From: Ectocarpus siliculosus
Lineage: Eukaryota > Sar > Phaeophyceae > Ectocarpales > Ectocarpaceae
DNA: 64,000 bases
NCBI GenBank assembly: GCA_000310025.1
Contig: FN649734.1
Coordinates: 5,845,681 to 5,909,680 of the forward strand
Direction: 5' to 3'
The notes beneath the pieces are model-generated. The model saw nothing but the letters and a program-made list of their open reading frames with translations. It had not been told where the DNA came from and searched no databases. The translations under genes and the position numbers were made by a program. Below, one piece after another: positions 10,379 through 20,958 of this stretch (position 1 is the stretch's first letter; the number at the start of each line of letters is the position of its first letter).

Positions 10379-10396
10379 GCAGCCGTCTATGAGGAC

Positions 10397-10687
10397 TCAG
10401 TCCCTCTTCGCCAGTAGCAGCTCAACAGCCGGAAAGCGGAGAACAAGATGCTTAATCGGAGGAGCTGAAACATCTACCACCAAGTGGTCGGGATTCGTGT
10501 AGCTCGAGCGTGGGTAAGCTTTGGCGCACAGTTCACAGCATAGGACCTTGAACGCTTTACAACATACCTTGGTACCTTGAGGAGCCAAATCCAGAAGCAA
10601 GTCGCCGGGGGATACAGCGCATAGCTCTCCGCCGAAGGAAAGTAGAATATCTAGGTCGTTGTCAACCCAAAAGAGGAGTAGAACCAA
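10397..10687 (-). CDS. small hypothetical protein, 96 codons
   Basis: A minus-strand frame just upstream of the PHD array encodes DLAPQGTKVCCKAFKVLCCE and a C-terminal part with SSYTNPDHLVVDVSAPPIKH. The composition is protein-like and cysteine-rich. It might be a 5' exon of the PHD gene or an independent small gene. No family recognised. Confidence 0.3.
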   Translation of the reverse strand: MVLLLFWVDNDLDILLSFGGELCAVSPGDLLLDLAPQGTKVCCKAFKVLCCELCAKAYPRSSYTNPDHLVVDVSAPPIKHLVLRFPAVELLLAKRD

Positions 10688-12290
10688 GCGGGAAGACCAA
10701 ATGGACCGTTATTCATGAGATGAGCAGTCGATTCGGCACGGGCTCTGCAAGAAGCGCAAGGTGTAGATTCTCAAGAAAAGGAGCTGTGTGAAAATGCGTA
10801 GCGCTGCGTACGTGCGAAAATGATGTGCGGTTGTGTAGCCCTAAGTGAATACAAGCAAAATAAATGGGCGCCGCTGAGCTGCACCCTTCCGAGTGAACAG
10901 CGAGGCAACTACTTTATCTGCAGTCAGTATGCTGTGCTAGACTAATTATTCCGGTGCTAATCGCCCAAGACCGTTCGTTGATCCGGCGGTTGTGTCCAAT
11001 AATCGAAATCAATAGAGGCGCAACGGCTGTCCATCAACAGCACAAGCAATTACCTATATCGCAAATGATCCTTGTTACACGGGTTTTATCTTCCGAAAAA
11101 AGATCGCACCCCTTACACACAGTGTAGCAATATTTGAAGCTAGCTGAACTTCCTTTACCGGTTCGCAGCGCGTTGACAGTTACACCTAGTTCATTTCTGA
11201 CGAAAAATCGTCACCATAAATGCCTAACCAGTGTAAAGATTGACACAGTTCACGAGGTTCGACGAGCGAAGGCAAGGACACGAGCAGCAGTCGGTGGAAA
11301 GGCCTAGCTAGGTCGGGTCGGACTGGATGTGCATGGCATATGGGAAGAGGAAGGGGGTTGAAACAAGAGGGGTCACAACGACACGAACGATACTCCATCT
11401 GCTGATTGTCATCTACTCTGTTTTCCAGATTGAACCCTACCGATCTTGATGTTGACGCCGTAGAACTGGTCCGAGAACCCCGAAAACTAGCATGGATCGG
11501 TGGTGGCAGCTGGCCAAACATCATCGTGCAGCGCGGGTCTCTTGTTTTGAGAAATGCCAAAAGGTGGAACGGATACTTCGCAACTTGGCGGCACGAGAAA
11601 AGGAGCGTCTAACTCCAACGTCACGGAGTGGGACGGAACGTCTCATCCCTCGAGCGTTTCTTGTCCAAGGCGGCTTCAAGTTTAGCCGCGAACAAACCGG
11701 GTCGAGCTGAAATTTTCGCGACGTCACACCCCAGGAAAGACAAGAAAGAAACCCACCCACTGCTTGTCTACTGTTCTTACCGGCCTCCTGGTCTACCCTC
11801 GGTTCTACGCCACGCACATGAACATCATGTCGCAACCGGGGGCACTCCCTCCGCAGCACCGATATGTATGCTACCGGAGCGTTCTCGTCAGGGCCCCTCG
11901 TTCCCAGCACTGACCGTTCCACTGCCCTGCATATCAGTGCTACATTACCGGGGGGAAATCTTATCTTACCTACAGCAACGTCTGGCCCTGCCACATTCGA
12001 ATCTTGGCGATGCAAGTTTTCTCGGACACCAACAGCTCTGGTTCGGTGCAGATGGCAAGACAGCAGCAGACGGGCAAGCATGGGATCAGTTTATGGATAA
12101 AGCAATGTGTTCAGGACCGATTATTCTGTTCTCCAGCAGCTGTCGAATTGTTCAGAGCACCTTTCGGCCCCTGTACTAAAAAGACGAGCAATACATTATT
12201 ATTGGCAGCAAAACAAAAACCAAATGTGTACGTACCGTATTGTTTTGGTGTGTGCACCCGACAATTCGACGTGCGGATGCAACCACTCTC
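10688..12290. other. no gene recognised
   Basis: Several open frames of 70-190 codons overlap on both strands at 11,190-12,180, but none shows a domain, splice pattern or codon bias like the confident genes. Left unannotated. Confidence 0.4.
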
Positions 12291-12352
12291 GCCTTTCCCA
12301 ACAACTCCAAGGAGCAATCGAGGCTTTCCCAACAACCTCAAGGAGCAATCGA
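12291..12352. repeat. two-copy 31-bp tandem repeat
   Basis: CTTTCCCAACAAC followed by AAGGAGCAATCGA occurs twice with a 31-bp period and one or two changes. Confidence 0.8.
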
Positions 12353-13580
12353 AGACATGGGATTCAACCGGCGCTTTCGTTTCGCGTTCCATTTGCCGTC
12401 TCGCTGAGTCTTGTCGCTTCTCAAAACATGCAGCCCCCGCGCACGGGCTAAATCTTTCACTTTAAGGGTAAAAAAAGGGGGGGTGATCAATCAACTGCCC
12501 ATAAGGTGGTATATGACTTCGAAAGAACGAAACTCCCTCCTGCTACATCATCGCTTGCTGGCGGCATTGAAACCTCGGCGAGCGCGTTTTGACCTCTTCA
12601 TCGTACATTCTTCACTAGCACAATGGCATAAGTATATCACATGCAAGCGTTCATTTGTTCCCTTTTCTGGCTCCGGTAACAGTCACGCGTCCATGTGTGT
12701 GTGCCCATATGTCTTCATGATATTTTTTTTTGGAAAAACGCATCAAAGAAGGTGCTTCCGGGTCCGGCACAAGCCCGTCTTACACTATGGCATACAATTG
12801 TATTGCTTTTTAAATGGCCACCCAGTTCCAATGGCCCCGTGATGTGGGTAGATTTATTAAATTCACTACTTACTCAGTTGTTTTTTTTGTGTCTGATTGA
12901 GTTTTTTCAGATTCGCAGGTGTGGTTGATACGCGGGTCCCCTTTTGATATGCCTGCGGATGGCGGGGGCGAGCCTGACCGGCGAGCACTTGGCATGGAAT
13001 ATCGCGGCATAATTCGGATTGTCATCAGTGTCTCTTGTTGTTCGTGTTGGAGTGGAGCAAGCCGGCATCATGGTGTCGTCTGTTTGTGGTACATGGATAT
13101 GAGTCCGATCTGTGCGTCCTCGGTGGGGGATACGCGTATAGGAAGTATGTGTGTGATGGGTATGAATGCGGTGGGGGTCCAAGTATGGGCCCCCCGAGAG
13201 AGCACACGGTGGTATGCTCCTGGCACTTGCCTGTGGGGTGAGCATCCTTGTCCTGTGTAAAATATATGGTGGCTACGCGCGTTCCTGGGATAACATAGTA
13301 CCAAGGCTCAACACCACAGACCGCTAAGGGCGGCAGTGTACATCGTCATCTTGACGTTCCCACACCTCGGTGAAACCTTGGGGGTGAAAACGGGGGGTGA
13401 AAATGCCCCGTCCTACAATACGTACAGTAGCGTACAGTAGTACAGGAACAAGGAATCCTGACATCTTTATTTAGTGACATGCGTCGTGACGTTGATTCTT
13501 TACATTGTGGTTACAGGGTCGGACGCGAAACGGTCGTTGCCAAATAGGTGCCCACGTAACTTTGGGAGCACGCATACAGC
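12353..13580. other. no gene recognised
   Basis: AT-rich tracts alternate with GT-rich sequence around 12,910-13,260. No coding signature. Confidence 0.4.
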
Positions 13581-13633
13581 CAGGGTCACACGGAGGTTGT
13601 TGTTTATTTCCCTGAGCCCTCCGTGTGACCCTG
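13581..13633. repeat. hairpin repeat
   Basis: CAGGGTCACACGGAGG is followed after about 20 bp by CCTCCGTGTGACCCTG. This is a 16-bp perfect stem with a short T-rich loop. There is no neighbouring gene for which it would be a terminator. Confidence 0.75.
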
Positions 13634-13835
13634 AGGGTGCCTGACTTCCGGAATTCGCCGGCGACAGCTGTAGCAACAGGCCAGCTGAATTTATTAGGAA
13701 ATATATACAAACACAGAGAGACTACCCGTTCGAGATATAACCACGGCGGTCGAAGGGGATGAGTTTTACGCTTAGACAATGCCGCCCAAAGAGTTAGGTC
13801 TTTATTTGCTGTATTCTACATACATACACAGTTGA

Positions 13836-14005
13836 GGTCCCTGTTTAGTGCCGGTTGGATAGTGCCGGTGCCCGGTATAGTGCCGGTGTTTTCGGCGGGC
13901 ACCCAGTGAATTCCAAGTCATTCTCAATATAGTACTTGGAGATGCCGGTCCGGTATATGTAGTGCCGGTGAACTTTCTGGCCACATACCGGCACTACACA
14001 GGGGC
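13836..14005. repeat. cluster of TAGTGCCGGT repeats, partly inverted
   Basis: AGTGCCGGT occurs about four times on the plus strand (near 13,850, 13,862, 13,879, 13,963). It also appears once inverted as ACCGGCACT near 13,987, with the inverted pair AATTCCAAGT/ACTTGG between. It is probably a degraded small foldback element. Confidence 0.6.
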
Positions 14006-14675
14006 CTCCACAGCTCCACTGCAGGTAGACACCATCATGAACGAAACCCCGTCCAATCCTCCGCACTACAATCACGCACGTGTCTTGATTTTCTATAAAT
14101 TGTCGCCGTCAAGAATCCCCAACCACGACGATAGACTAGTTTCCTTTCTTTATCTCGCCTGAAGTCTGGTTTTCAAACACCCAACGACTTTCTCCGCAGG
14201 GATCTGGTACAGTAGTCTAGTACTCACGGCTAGATCTTCAACGCAGGCGGCTTGACCCAGAGGGATGCACCACGGCAGCTTCTCACGGCCTGGATCGATC
14301 GCTGTCACCCTCCACCGGATTTTGGGCGGCGTCATCGCCATGCAAGCACACGGAGGATGTCAAGACACAGCCGATGGTAGCCCGCGGGGCCTTGCTGCTG
14401 GCCATGTACATGCGTCTGGTTGTGGGTGTCTTGCTTGCTCGCTTTGGGAGGGGGGGCGCTCGCTGGGACCCTACAGCAATCCGCGTGCATCATAAAAGAT
14501 GATGGAGATGGTTTCGTGGTGTCATATTAAGAAAAAAAAAAAAATGCACGGGGCGTCGCACCTATTTGTCCGCATTTCACTGACTCTACTCCGTTCAACG
14601 CAACACAGCAAGTGCCCACCATCCTCACCGCTGCTGTTTCCCCCAGCCCCGCCACAAAGGAGCACAAGGAAGAAT

Positions 14676-15392
14676 ATGGACCTAGGCATAGACGACGAAG
14701 ACAATGCGCAAAACCTCGCCATTCGTCTCGCGTCAATCAAAATGGAACCAGACGAATCTGTCATCATCTATGGGCTACGTCTGAACTCGCTCTCTTCCCG
14801 ACTCGCGTTGGCTGTCGAGCGAGAAACCCCCGGCCGTAGTCCATTTGCTGTCCTGTCTACCACAATGTGGCGAATGGGCCTGTCGCCAGATATTCGGGAC
14901 ATGCAGTGGAATGGAGAGGCTGCCCTCAGCATGAGAGAAGCAAGAGATCGTGCCCAGCTAACTGAAGCAGCCTTAACGGAGCCAGACCTTGCAGCTTGCA
15001 TGGCCAGCCGGAGGGCAGCTGACGTGCCGAACCACCGCAGCAGCAATGACGACGATGCTGCTGTCACCCGCGGTACGCCTTCGTCATTTTCCAACGAGGA
15101 GAGCTTCTCCTCGTCTGCTTCGAACGAGCGTGGCTTCGGCAAGCGGAAGAGGCGGCAGCGGGAGCGACCGGTGTGCACGTGGCCCAAGTGCAGCAAACCA
15201 GTCGGCCACCTCATCGGTCGGTGCTATCGAAGAATCAAGTCACAGCGAAAAGCCCAAAAGGAGCGGCGGGCTCACCGCAAGAAGAAGCGAGCCAAGACCT
15301 CCAGGACCACCGCGTGCCGCCCGGCCGCTCCGGACGGGTATGACGACAGCAGTATTGACTACGATGAGTGTTGTTGCGCAGCGAGCTGGTAA
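14676..15392 (+). CDS. Gag-like protein (retrotransposon capsid relic or domesticated gene)
   Basis: A single open frame. I prefer the ATG at 14,676 (MDLGIDDEDN, 238 aa) over the in-frame upstream ATGs, whose peptide runs through an A-run-encoded poly-lysine. The middle part (IKMEPDESVIIYGLRLNSLS, then FAVLSTTMWRMGLSPDIRDM and a run ending REARDRAQLTEAAL) has the layout of a retrotransposon Gag capsid domain. A Ser/Asp-rich linker follows, then CTWPKCSKPVGHLIGRC, a zinc-knuckle-like arrangement with unusual spacing, and a Lys/Arg-rich tail. No protease, polymerase or LTR was seen nearby. Family assignment is by pattern only. Confidence 0.45.
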   Translation: MDLGIDDEDNAQNLAIRLASIKMEPDESVIIYGLRLNSLSSRLALAVERETPGRSPFAVLSTTMWRMGLSPDIRDMQWNGEAALSMREARDRAQLTEAALTEPDLAACMASRRAADVPNHRSSNDDDAAVTRGTPSSFSNEESFSSSASNERGFGKRKRRQRERPVCTWPKCSKPVGHLIGRCYRRIKSQRKAQKERRAHRKKKRAKTSRTTACRPAAPDGYDDSSIDYDECCCAASW

Positions 15393-15726
15393 TTGATGAT
15401 GCCCAAAAACGTATGTGTACATGTTGCATCTGTCTTTGGTTGCTGACAATTATCCGAGAGAGGAGCGGAGAATTGGTGTGGTGTTTTTTTCGTTTGAATC
15501 GGCGGTCCCAGGCAGGACTCGCTCTTCAACCACAACGGAGCGTCCAGTAGGCTCAAATATTGTATGTGTGTAAACCCCTTGAACGGTATAGCAGTAGCTC
15601 TGTAAGAATCTCGTGTCCGTGTCCACGCTCAGGTCCATGCTCAGGTTCTTATCGTAAGGATTTCCGAGCTGCTGAGATGATTCACCATGCACAGTATGTA
15701 CCGGTGGTCCGTTGGAACGCGATGTA
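15393..15726. other. no gene recognised
   Basis: Nothing supported in this stretch. Confidence 0.4.
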
Positions 15727-15909
15727 AGATACCACACCCCCTGGACCGATTTTCAAAGCTCGGGGTACCCCATGACAAAGAGGATGTGGAAATCAACCAA
15801 CACATTTTCGGAAAGCTCTCGACAAGACGGTTCCAACCACATCATCGGCACCGTCACTGTGCTCCAGAGCAATCGATCTTTGAAATTCCGTCCAGGGGAT
15901 GTGGTATCT
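15727..15909. mobile_element. 183-bp inverted-repeat element (AGATACCACAC family)
   Basis: The left end AGATACCACACCCCCTGGAC continues to TTTTCAAAG. The right end is its inverse with few changes (CTTTGAAATTCC, then GTCCAGGGGATGTGGTATCT). The terminal inverted repeats are about 32 bp and there is no ORF. The same terminal motif opens the palindrome at 23,593, so this appears to be a small element family. No target duplication was resolved. Confidence 0.75.
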
Positions 15910-17520
15910 CATGCAACCTTCGGCGGCGGTATGTACAGCAGTGAGCGTGCCCGTTGCTTTCTCTTGTACACGAAGGCGGGCGGTAAAAATCCCCTCTTTT
16001 TTTTTGTCAGTATGATCCAAAACGAATCCATGTCTACGAAGGGTACCGTGTCGTGCCCGTAAAGAGACTTGTCCGGGTCTAGTCTCTCTCGTCGTACAAC
16101 TTGTAGGGAGCCCTCTTCGTCTCGCGCTTTCGAAATGACGTGTGTCATTTGTCTTGGATACCACGTAATGACGCCTGCCCCGTGCAAACGCGTAACAAGG
16201 ACGTTGTCCGCCGACGGTGATTGTACCGAGCTGTCGGCTGTATGTAAATGAAGTAGGTGTTGTTGACACGTTTTGCAGCTGTTTGCCAATGTGGTGATGA
16301 TTGACTGGTGGTCTGGTCTGGGTCTGTGTGTAGGTAGCAAAGAAGCACTTTGGTATGCTCCCAGAAGGTGTTGGAAATTTCGTGCGGTGTATACAGCTCT
16401 TCGCTGTCGTGCACCAGTAAGCAAGTGCTGTCTCTCCTGCTCATCTTGACTACTTGTTGTCCGCATTGAGCGCATGGTTCATGAATGTCCCGTGAACCAA
16501 ACCGGTATTAGCACTGCTACCGCGTGTCGGGTCTTTTTCCTTGGATGCTTGGGAGTCCCGGCCAATATTGAGGAACAACAGCGGTTGAATCCCTGTGCCA
16601 TCATCGCCTTCGTTGTGTTGAACGCAGCGAAGGTTCGCCAATTCTAATCCTTGACGGAATGACGTGTTTCATGCTGCTCTATCCGTTGCGTCTCTCGGTC
16701 TGAAGTCAATACAGCGAAACCCCCTCGAACACACGTCCCCGCCCCCCCCCTCCTCGCCCTGTGCATTGCTCTAACGAGGATCTGCCAAAGTGCGTCGACG
16801 TTGATCATGCGCGTTCGGAGGTAGATGATGAGACAGAAAACCTCAGCGGGGAGTTTCGTCGATCAATCAAGAGGGTTGGGGAGTGGGTCAAGCCGTGGCG
16901 ACTCAACGCTTTCACCCACACCTTGTAAAACTGTGTGCAACGTTGGTAGAAATATCAGAAAATAGCCATGGACGGCGGCCCATATAACCGGGTGAAATGT
17001 GATGACAGCTCTTCAGTAGCGTGGAGCAATTCCGGCCACTGCTATGTGTAGAAGCTAACTATGTTGGTGGCGGTAGAAGAGGATTCATCCAATGCGTGCA
17101 GACTAAAGTAACTCGTACGGTTCTCAAAATATGGTGGCGGACAATTTATGCCGTCATGATGTTACGAGCAACCCTTGATAAATTCTACGCGTTTGGTTAG
17201 ATGGATGAAATCGCGCGAGTTTCGTGTGACAATCTGTTTATAGACCAGTTTCAAGCGATGAAAGGGGTGTGGTGTTGTACAGTATAAAACGGCGAGTACT
17301 TGTAGCGATATAACCATGCCATTCCATCAGTTTTTTGTTTAACCCTCTCTCCACCTACATCTGTTCGTGCCGGACCCGTGAGATAGACTCGGGTCCATGG
17401 GTAGAGTGTGTTCGGGAAAGAAAATGAGCATGGCGTGCTGTTTTGTCCACAGGAGAAGCAGTGAAGTCCTACAACACACAAGATGCGGTAGAAATCCTGC
17501 AACATTGAAGGGGGTACGGA
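15910..17520. other. no gene recognised
   Basis: Overlapping short frames with no motif, and a long gene-free stretch at 16,650-17,250. Confidence 0.4.
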
Positions 17521-18735
17521 GGGCGTACTCATATGTCTCGCATGCCTTCAAGTTGTTCGACCATTGATCACGCGTCCTCGGAGAGGACGGCGTATTGCTC
17601 CCACAGGCCCGATCACCGATGGCCGGTCGTTCCTTGCTACTACCCCAAAGGTGGCTCAAACTGATTGCCCTGCCCTACCCTACAATCTATCCTCTGTCGA
17701 CATCACTTTCCGCCTTAAATTCACGTATACTGTACCTACCGTTTGCTCCTTGCTATCCCATGCCTCATACTCTCTGTGTAGCTGTCCTTGTAACTGTCCG
17801 AGCTCAGTCATGTACACCTCTCTCTCCTTTTCGTAAAACGGACATGCTGCAACATCACCCGGTCTTCACACTCGCACCCGCTTTCACAACTAGTTGAACT
17901 TGTCGTCGTCTTCGTCTCCCTCACAAAATCTTCGAGTTTCGTCTACAATTGCAACAATTTTCTCGTATGTAGGTCTTGTCGTTCCGTCCTGATTCCAACC
18001 ATATCTTGGTACCTACATCCTTTTTAGTTCATGCAGGTTCTCCTTGAACCCGAGACTAATCGTTTTTACTTCCGTGTAATCTATCCGTCTACTGTAGTCT
18101 AGACCTTTCCCTAGGTTTCTTTCCGTCATCCATCCATCCGTCTCTCTCTCGGTTAATACGACAACTGATGATACCATCCCCGCTATCAAGGCTTTCCGTT
18201 TCCAACGTACCTGGTGTCAAATTCGTCAATCTAACCCCTCCGACAACGTTTCCTTTACAACCTCAGCGCATAGCATGTGGGTCGTCTACCCTTCTCCACC
18301 CCACCTCCCAATAACACCTATTTTCGGCAACCTCGCCTATATGTCAGATTGGCGCATACGGTATTATACCTACTGCCACGAGTGACATACAACCTCACAG
18401 AAAGACTACGATACCCGTTCGAGATAAAACCAAAGTCGAAACAGACGTCATGTGCTGAAATCGTTTCAGGGAGAAAGTAGACTAGATTTTGGTTGCTTCC
18501 TTGTATCTGTTCCCAGTCGGTCGAGATATTGGATCCATGCCCACATTTCTGCCCATTTTTTCCCTGATGATGCTGCATTCCTGCAATCTATATTACTTCT
18601 TTTTGTGCGCTTGGGGCATCCTAGGATGAATATTGCTGCTTTCATATGCTATGCGTTGCCTCTATGCATAGCTCTACCTTCTCATGTACACCCCTACTTT
18701 CTTCGGGGTCTCTTTAGCGGCGGACGACTGCATAC
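17521..18735 (-). pseudogene. degenerate copy of the non-LTR retrotransposon (3' end)
   Basis: The sequence matches the 3' part of the element at 23,817-26,372 in the same orientation. Its 3' end (plus strand GGGCGTACTC) and the following blocks (ACCATTGA, CACGCGTCCTCG, GATCACCGATGG, CCAAAGGTGGCTCAAA) line up. Further in, GCGCTTGG-GCATCCTAGGATGA matches near 18,608-18,632 and 24,690-24,712. Homology fades near 18,735. The frame is destroyed by indels, and about 85 bp (18,395-18,480) is inserted relative to the intact copy. Confidence 0.75.
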
Positions 18736-19212
18736 ATATGTACGATGTACGCCAATAAAACAAGGGGAAAAAAAATGAGTGTACGGGGGGGTTACCTTTG
18801 GGTATTTTTTTTAGTCTTCGTAGGGTTTAGTCCTCCATTAGTCCAAGATTCCCCCCTGGACACCCTTTCTCTCCCGAGGAACGCACACACCCCGCACACG
18901 CTGCTACTACTTCCTCTCTCAAGGAAAGCACCGTTTACTGCTACTACTGCGCGCCAACTAGGAGCGCAGCAAATCCACCTCCAAGCTCATCAACCGGGTC
19001 AGAAACGTGGGGGTGAAGATGCGGCGGCTGTAGCTGCAAGCACGTCAGAGGTTGCGACTTGTTCTCTGCTATCATCTCTCTTCTACATAAGTAGACTCCG
19101 CTCTGGTAGTTGATCTCGCGACAAGGCGTGGTGTCTTGTCTAACCCTGAGAGCTGAAAACACGGTGCTGGAAATCATTTGATCGTTAAGACGGCATAAAG
19201 AAGGTGGAGTTA
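18736..19212. other. no gene recognised
   Basis: Nothing supported between the retrotransposon remnant and the hairpin element. Confidence 0.4.
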
Positions 19213-19320
19213 TGCTCGAAGCATGGCAAGCAGGGATGGTTCACGTGTTCAGCGAAAGACACGTGCTGGATGTCTCTCGCTGAACACGTCAACCATACCC
19301 TGCTTGGCGCGTTTCGAGCA
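19213..19320. mobile_element. 108-bp palindromic foldback element
   Basis: TGCTCGAA-GC, GGCAAGCAGGG-ATGGTT and CACGTGTTCAGCGA are mirrored by TCGCTGAACACGTCAACCAT, CCCTGCTTGGC and TTCGAGCA. The whole segment is one stem with a short loop around GACACGTGCTGGATGTC. Confidence 0.8.
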
Positions 19321-19854
19321 GAACCCCTCCTTCTTGCTGCCGTCTTTACCATCAGGTTGTTTTCCGGCAGCAGTTTCGCAGCAGACGGAGCGACAACCCG
19401 ACCACGCCTCGTGTTTTGTAGCATGTTGTAGCATGTTGGAGTAATGCCGCGTGCATGCGCGAAATCCGCGCCCGCCCTTGGTTTCTTTCCAGCAACATGT
19501 TCGAAATTCAAACTGTGCACGGAGTTCCCCTGTCTACCGCCGTTGTTTTGTTTCCAGCAAGGAGCGCCTAAAACTTGTTTCAGGCGTGCGCGGAGGTCAC
19601 AGGATGTTTTTTGTTTGTTGTTTTGGACTGTAACTATTATGGCCGATGTACCTGTAACAACGACTGTAGAGTTATAGACTAGACTACAGTATCGGGTGAG
19701 CAAAGAACACGGGGATTACTTGCCAACGCGAGCATACCATTGACTGTTTGTCTCACTCACACAACTGCCAGCCACCGCGCTTGGTTTCTTTCGGGATGAT
19801 ATCCGTACGCCTAGGTGCTTGCATGAGTGCTTTCCAGGGACATTCACCGTGTGG
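19321..19854. other. no gene recognised
   Basis: Short frames on both strands only. Some sequence near 19,330-19,370 resembles that near 19,530-19,560, suggesting further old repeats. Confidence 0.35.
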
Positions 19855-20450
19855 AAACGCACCGCGGTTCCTTTTTCGTTTCTGAAATGTAGTCACGACA
19901 GGGTGCGGCTTTCTTCATGTCGAATGGTGACGGTGCGGTGTGGTGCGGTTTACCCGTCATGCGTTTTTTCACGGTACGGGTTTTCTCCTCCGTGATCAAA
20001 ACCGCGCGAACCGAGGCCTTGGTTGTAGTGCCCCGTCGAAGAAAATCGCATGAATACAACAGTTCCCCGTCATAAACGAACGGGAGTACCCACAATTTCG
20101 TGGAATCTATACCCAAAAGAAAAGTGCATAACCAAAAGTGCGTCCCTGCTACGCTCAGAGTCTACCTCGACAACCATTGCCCTCCCGCACGAGCAGCTTG
20201 GACACATGAAGCAATTTTTGCCATTCCTGGTGTAGTGTGCATCTCCAATGGGAGAATGTTGCGGTTTTTTACCGCGGTTTTGGCGACGGAGTAAAACAAA
20301 CCATGCCGTGTTCAAAATCGCACGCACGGTTCTCTATGTACCCCACGGCGCCGTGAGGTGCGGTTTTTTCTAACATCTCCAAAATTGACGGTGCGGTACG
20401 GCGGTGCGTTTTTTTCCTCTCGAAAAGTGACGGTGCGGTCGAAAAAAACG
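19855..20450. repeat. cluster of GGTGCGGT / AACCGCG motifs
   Basis: GGTGCGGT or a close variant occurs repeatedly (near 19,930, 19,942, 20,357, 20,391, 20,433). CAAAACCGCG (near 19,998) is inverted as CGCGGTTTTG (near 20,273), and T/A runs sit between. It looks like a degraded inverted-repeat element of about 0.6 kb. Ends not defined. Confidence 0.5.
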
Positions 20451-20958
20451 CACCGAGAGCATCCCTTGCGATTCATCAATCGCTTTCTAAGGTTTTGGAA
20501 TCCCCTTCTTTTGCCTACTCTATGCTAGCGAAGCTAAAAGCAGTGCCGCACGCGGCTGCAATTGTGATATGAAGTAAACCTACACACACCACACAACCAA
20601 CTAGCCAAAGAGGTCAGCGACAAATGACCACTCTTGGGTAACACGCCAAACATCGTTTGTTGCCAGCCCCGATGCAACCAACCTACTTTCTGTTGCTGAA
20701 GGTGTTGTGTCTGCAGACACTCTTTGTGACCCATTTTCAACAAAAAATATTACAATACAACGAACTCGGTTACCCTACATGTAGGCCAATTGGTCAATCG
20801 ACGTATCCCATGCCCATGCCTGCAGTACCATACGCACGCACTGAACAGCTGTGCTACGACAGCAGGTTCCCTCGAGGCTGCAACCTGACGGTAACCCTCA
20901 TCCAACTCCCTGCCCGTTGCAAGAGGGATCGCTAAACTGTAATAAAAGTAGAGATGCC
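20451..20958. other. 3' flank of ilvD, no gene recognised
   Basis: This lies downstream of the ilvD stop codon (minus strand) and presumably contains its 3' UTR. No polyadenylation signal could be assigned with confidence. Confidence 0.4.

Noticed and set aside
11521-12081. 186-codon minus-strand ORF
   Set aside because: Arg/Val/Ser-rich composition without motif, overlapped by an equally long plus-strand frame; no way to prefer either.
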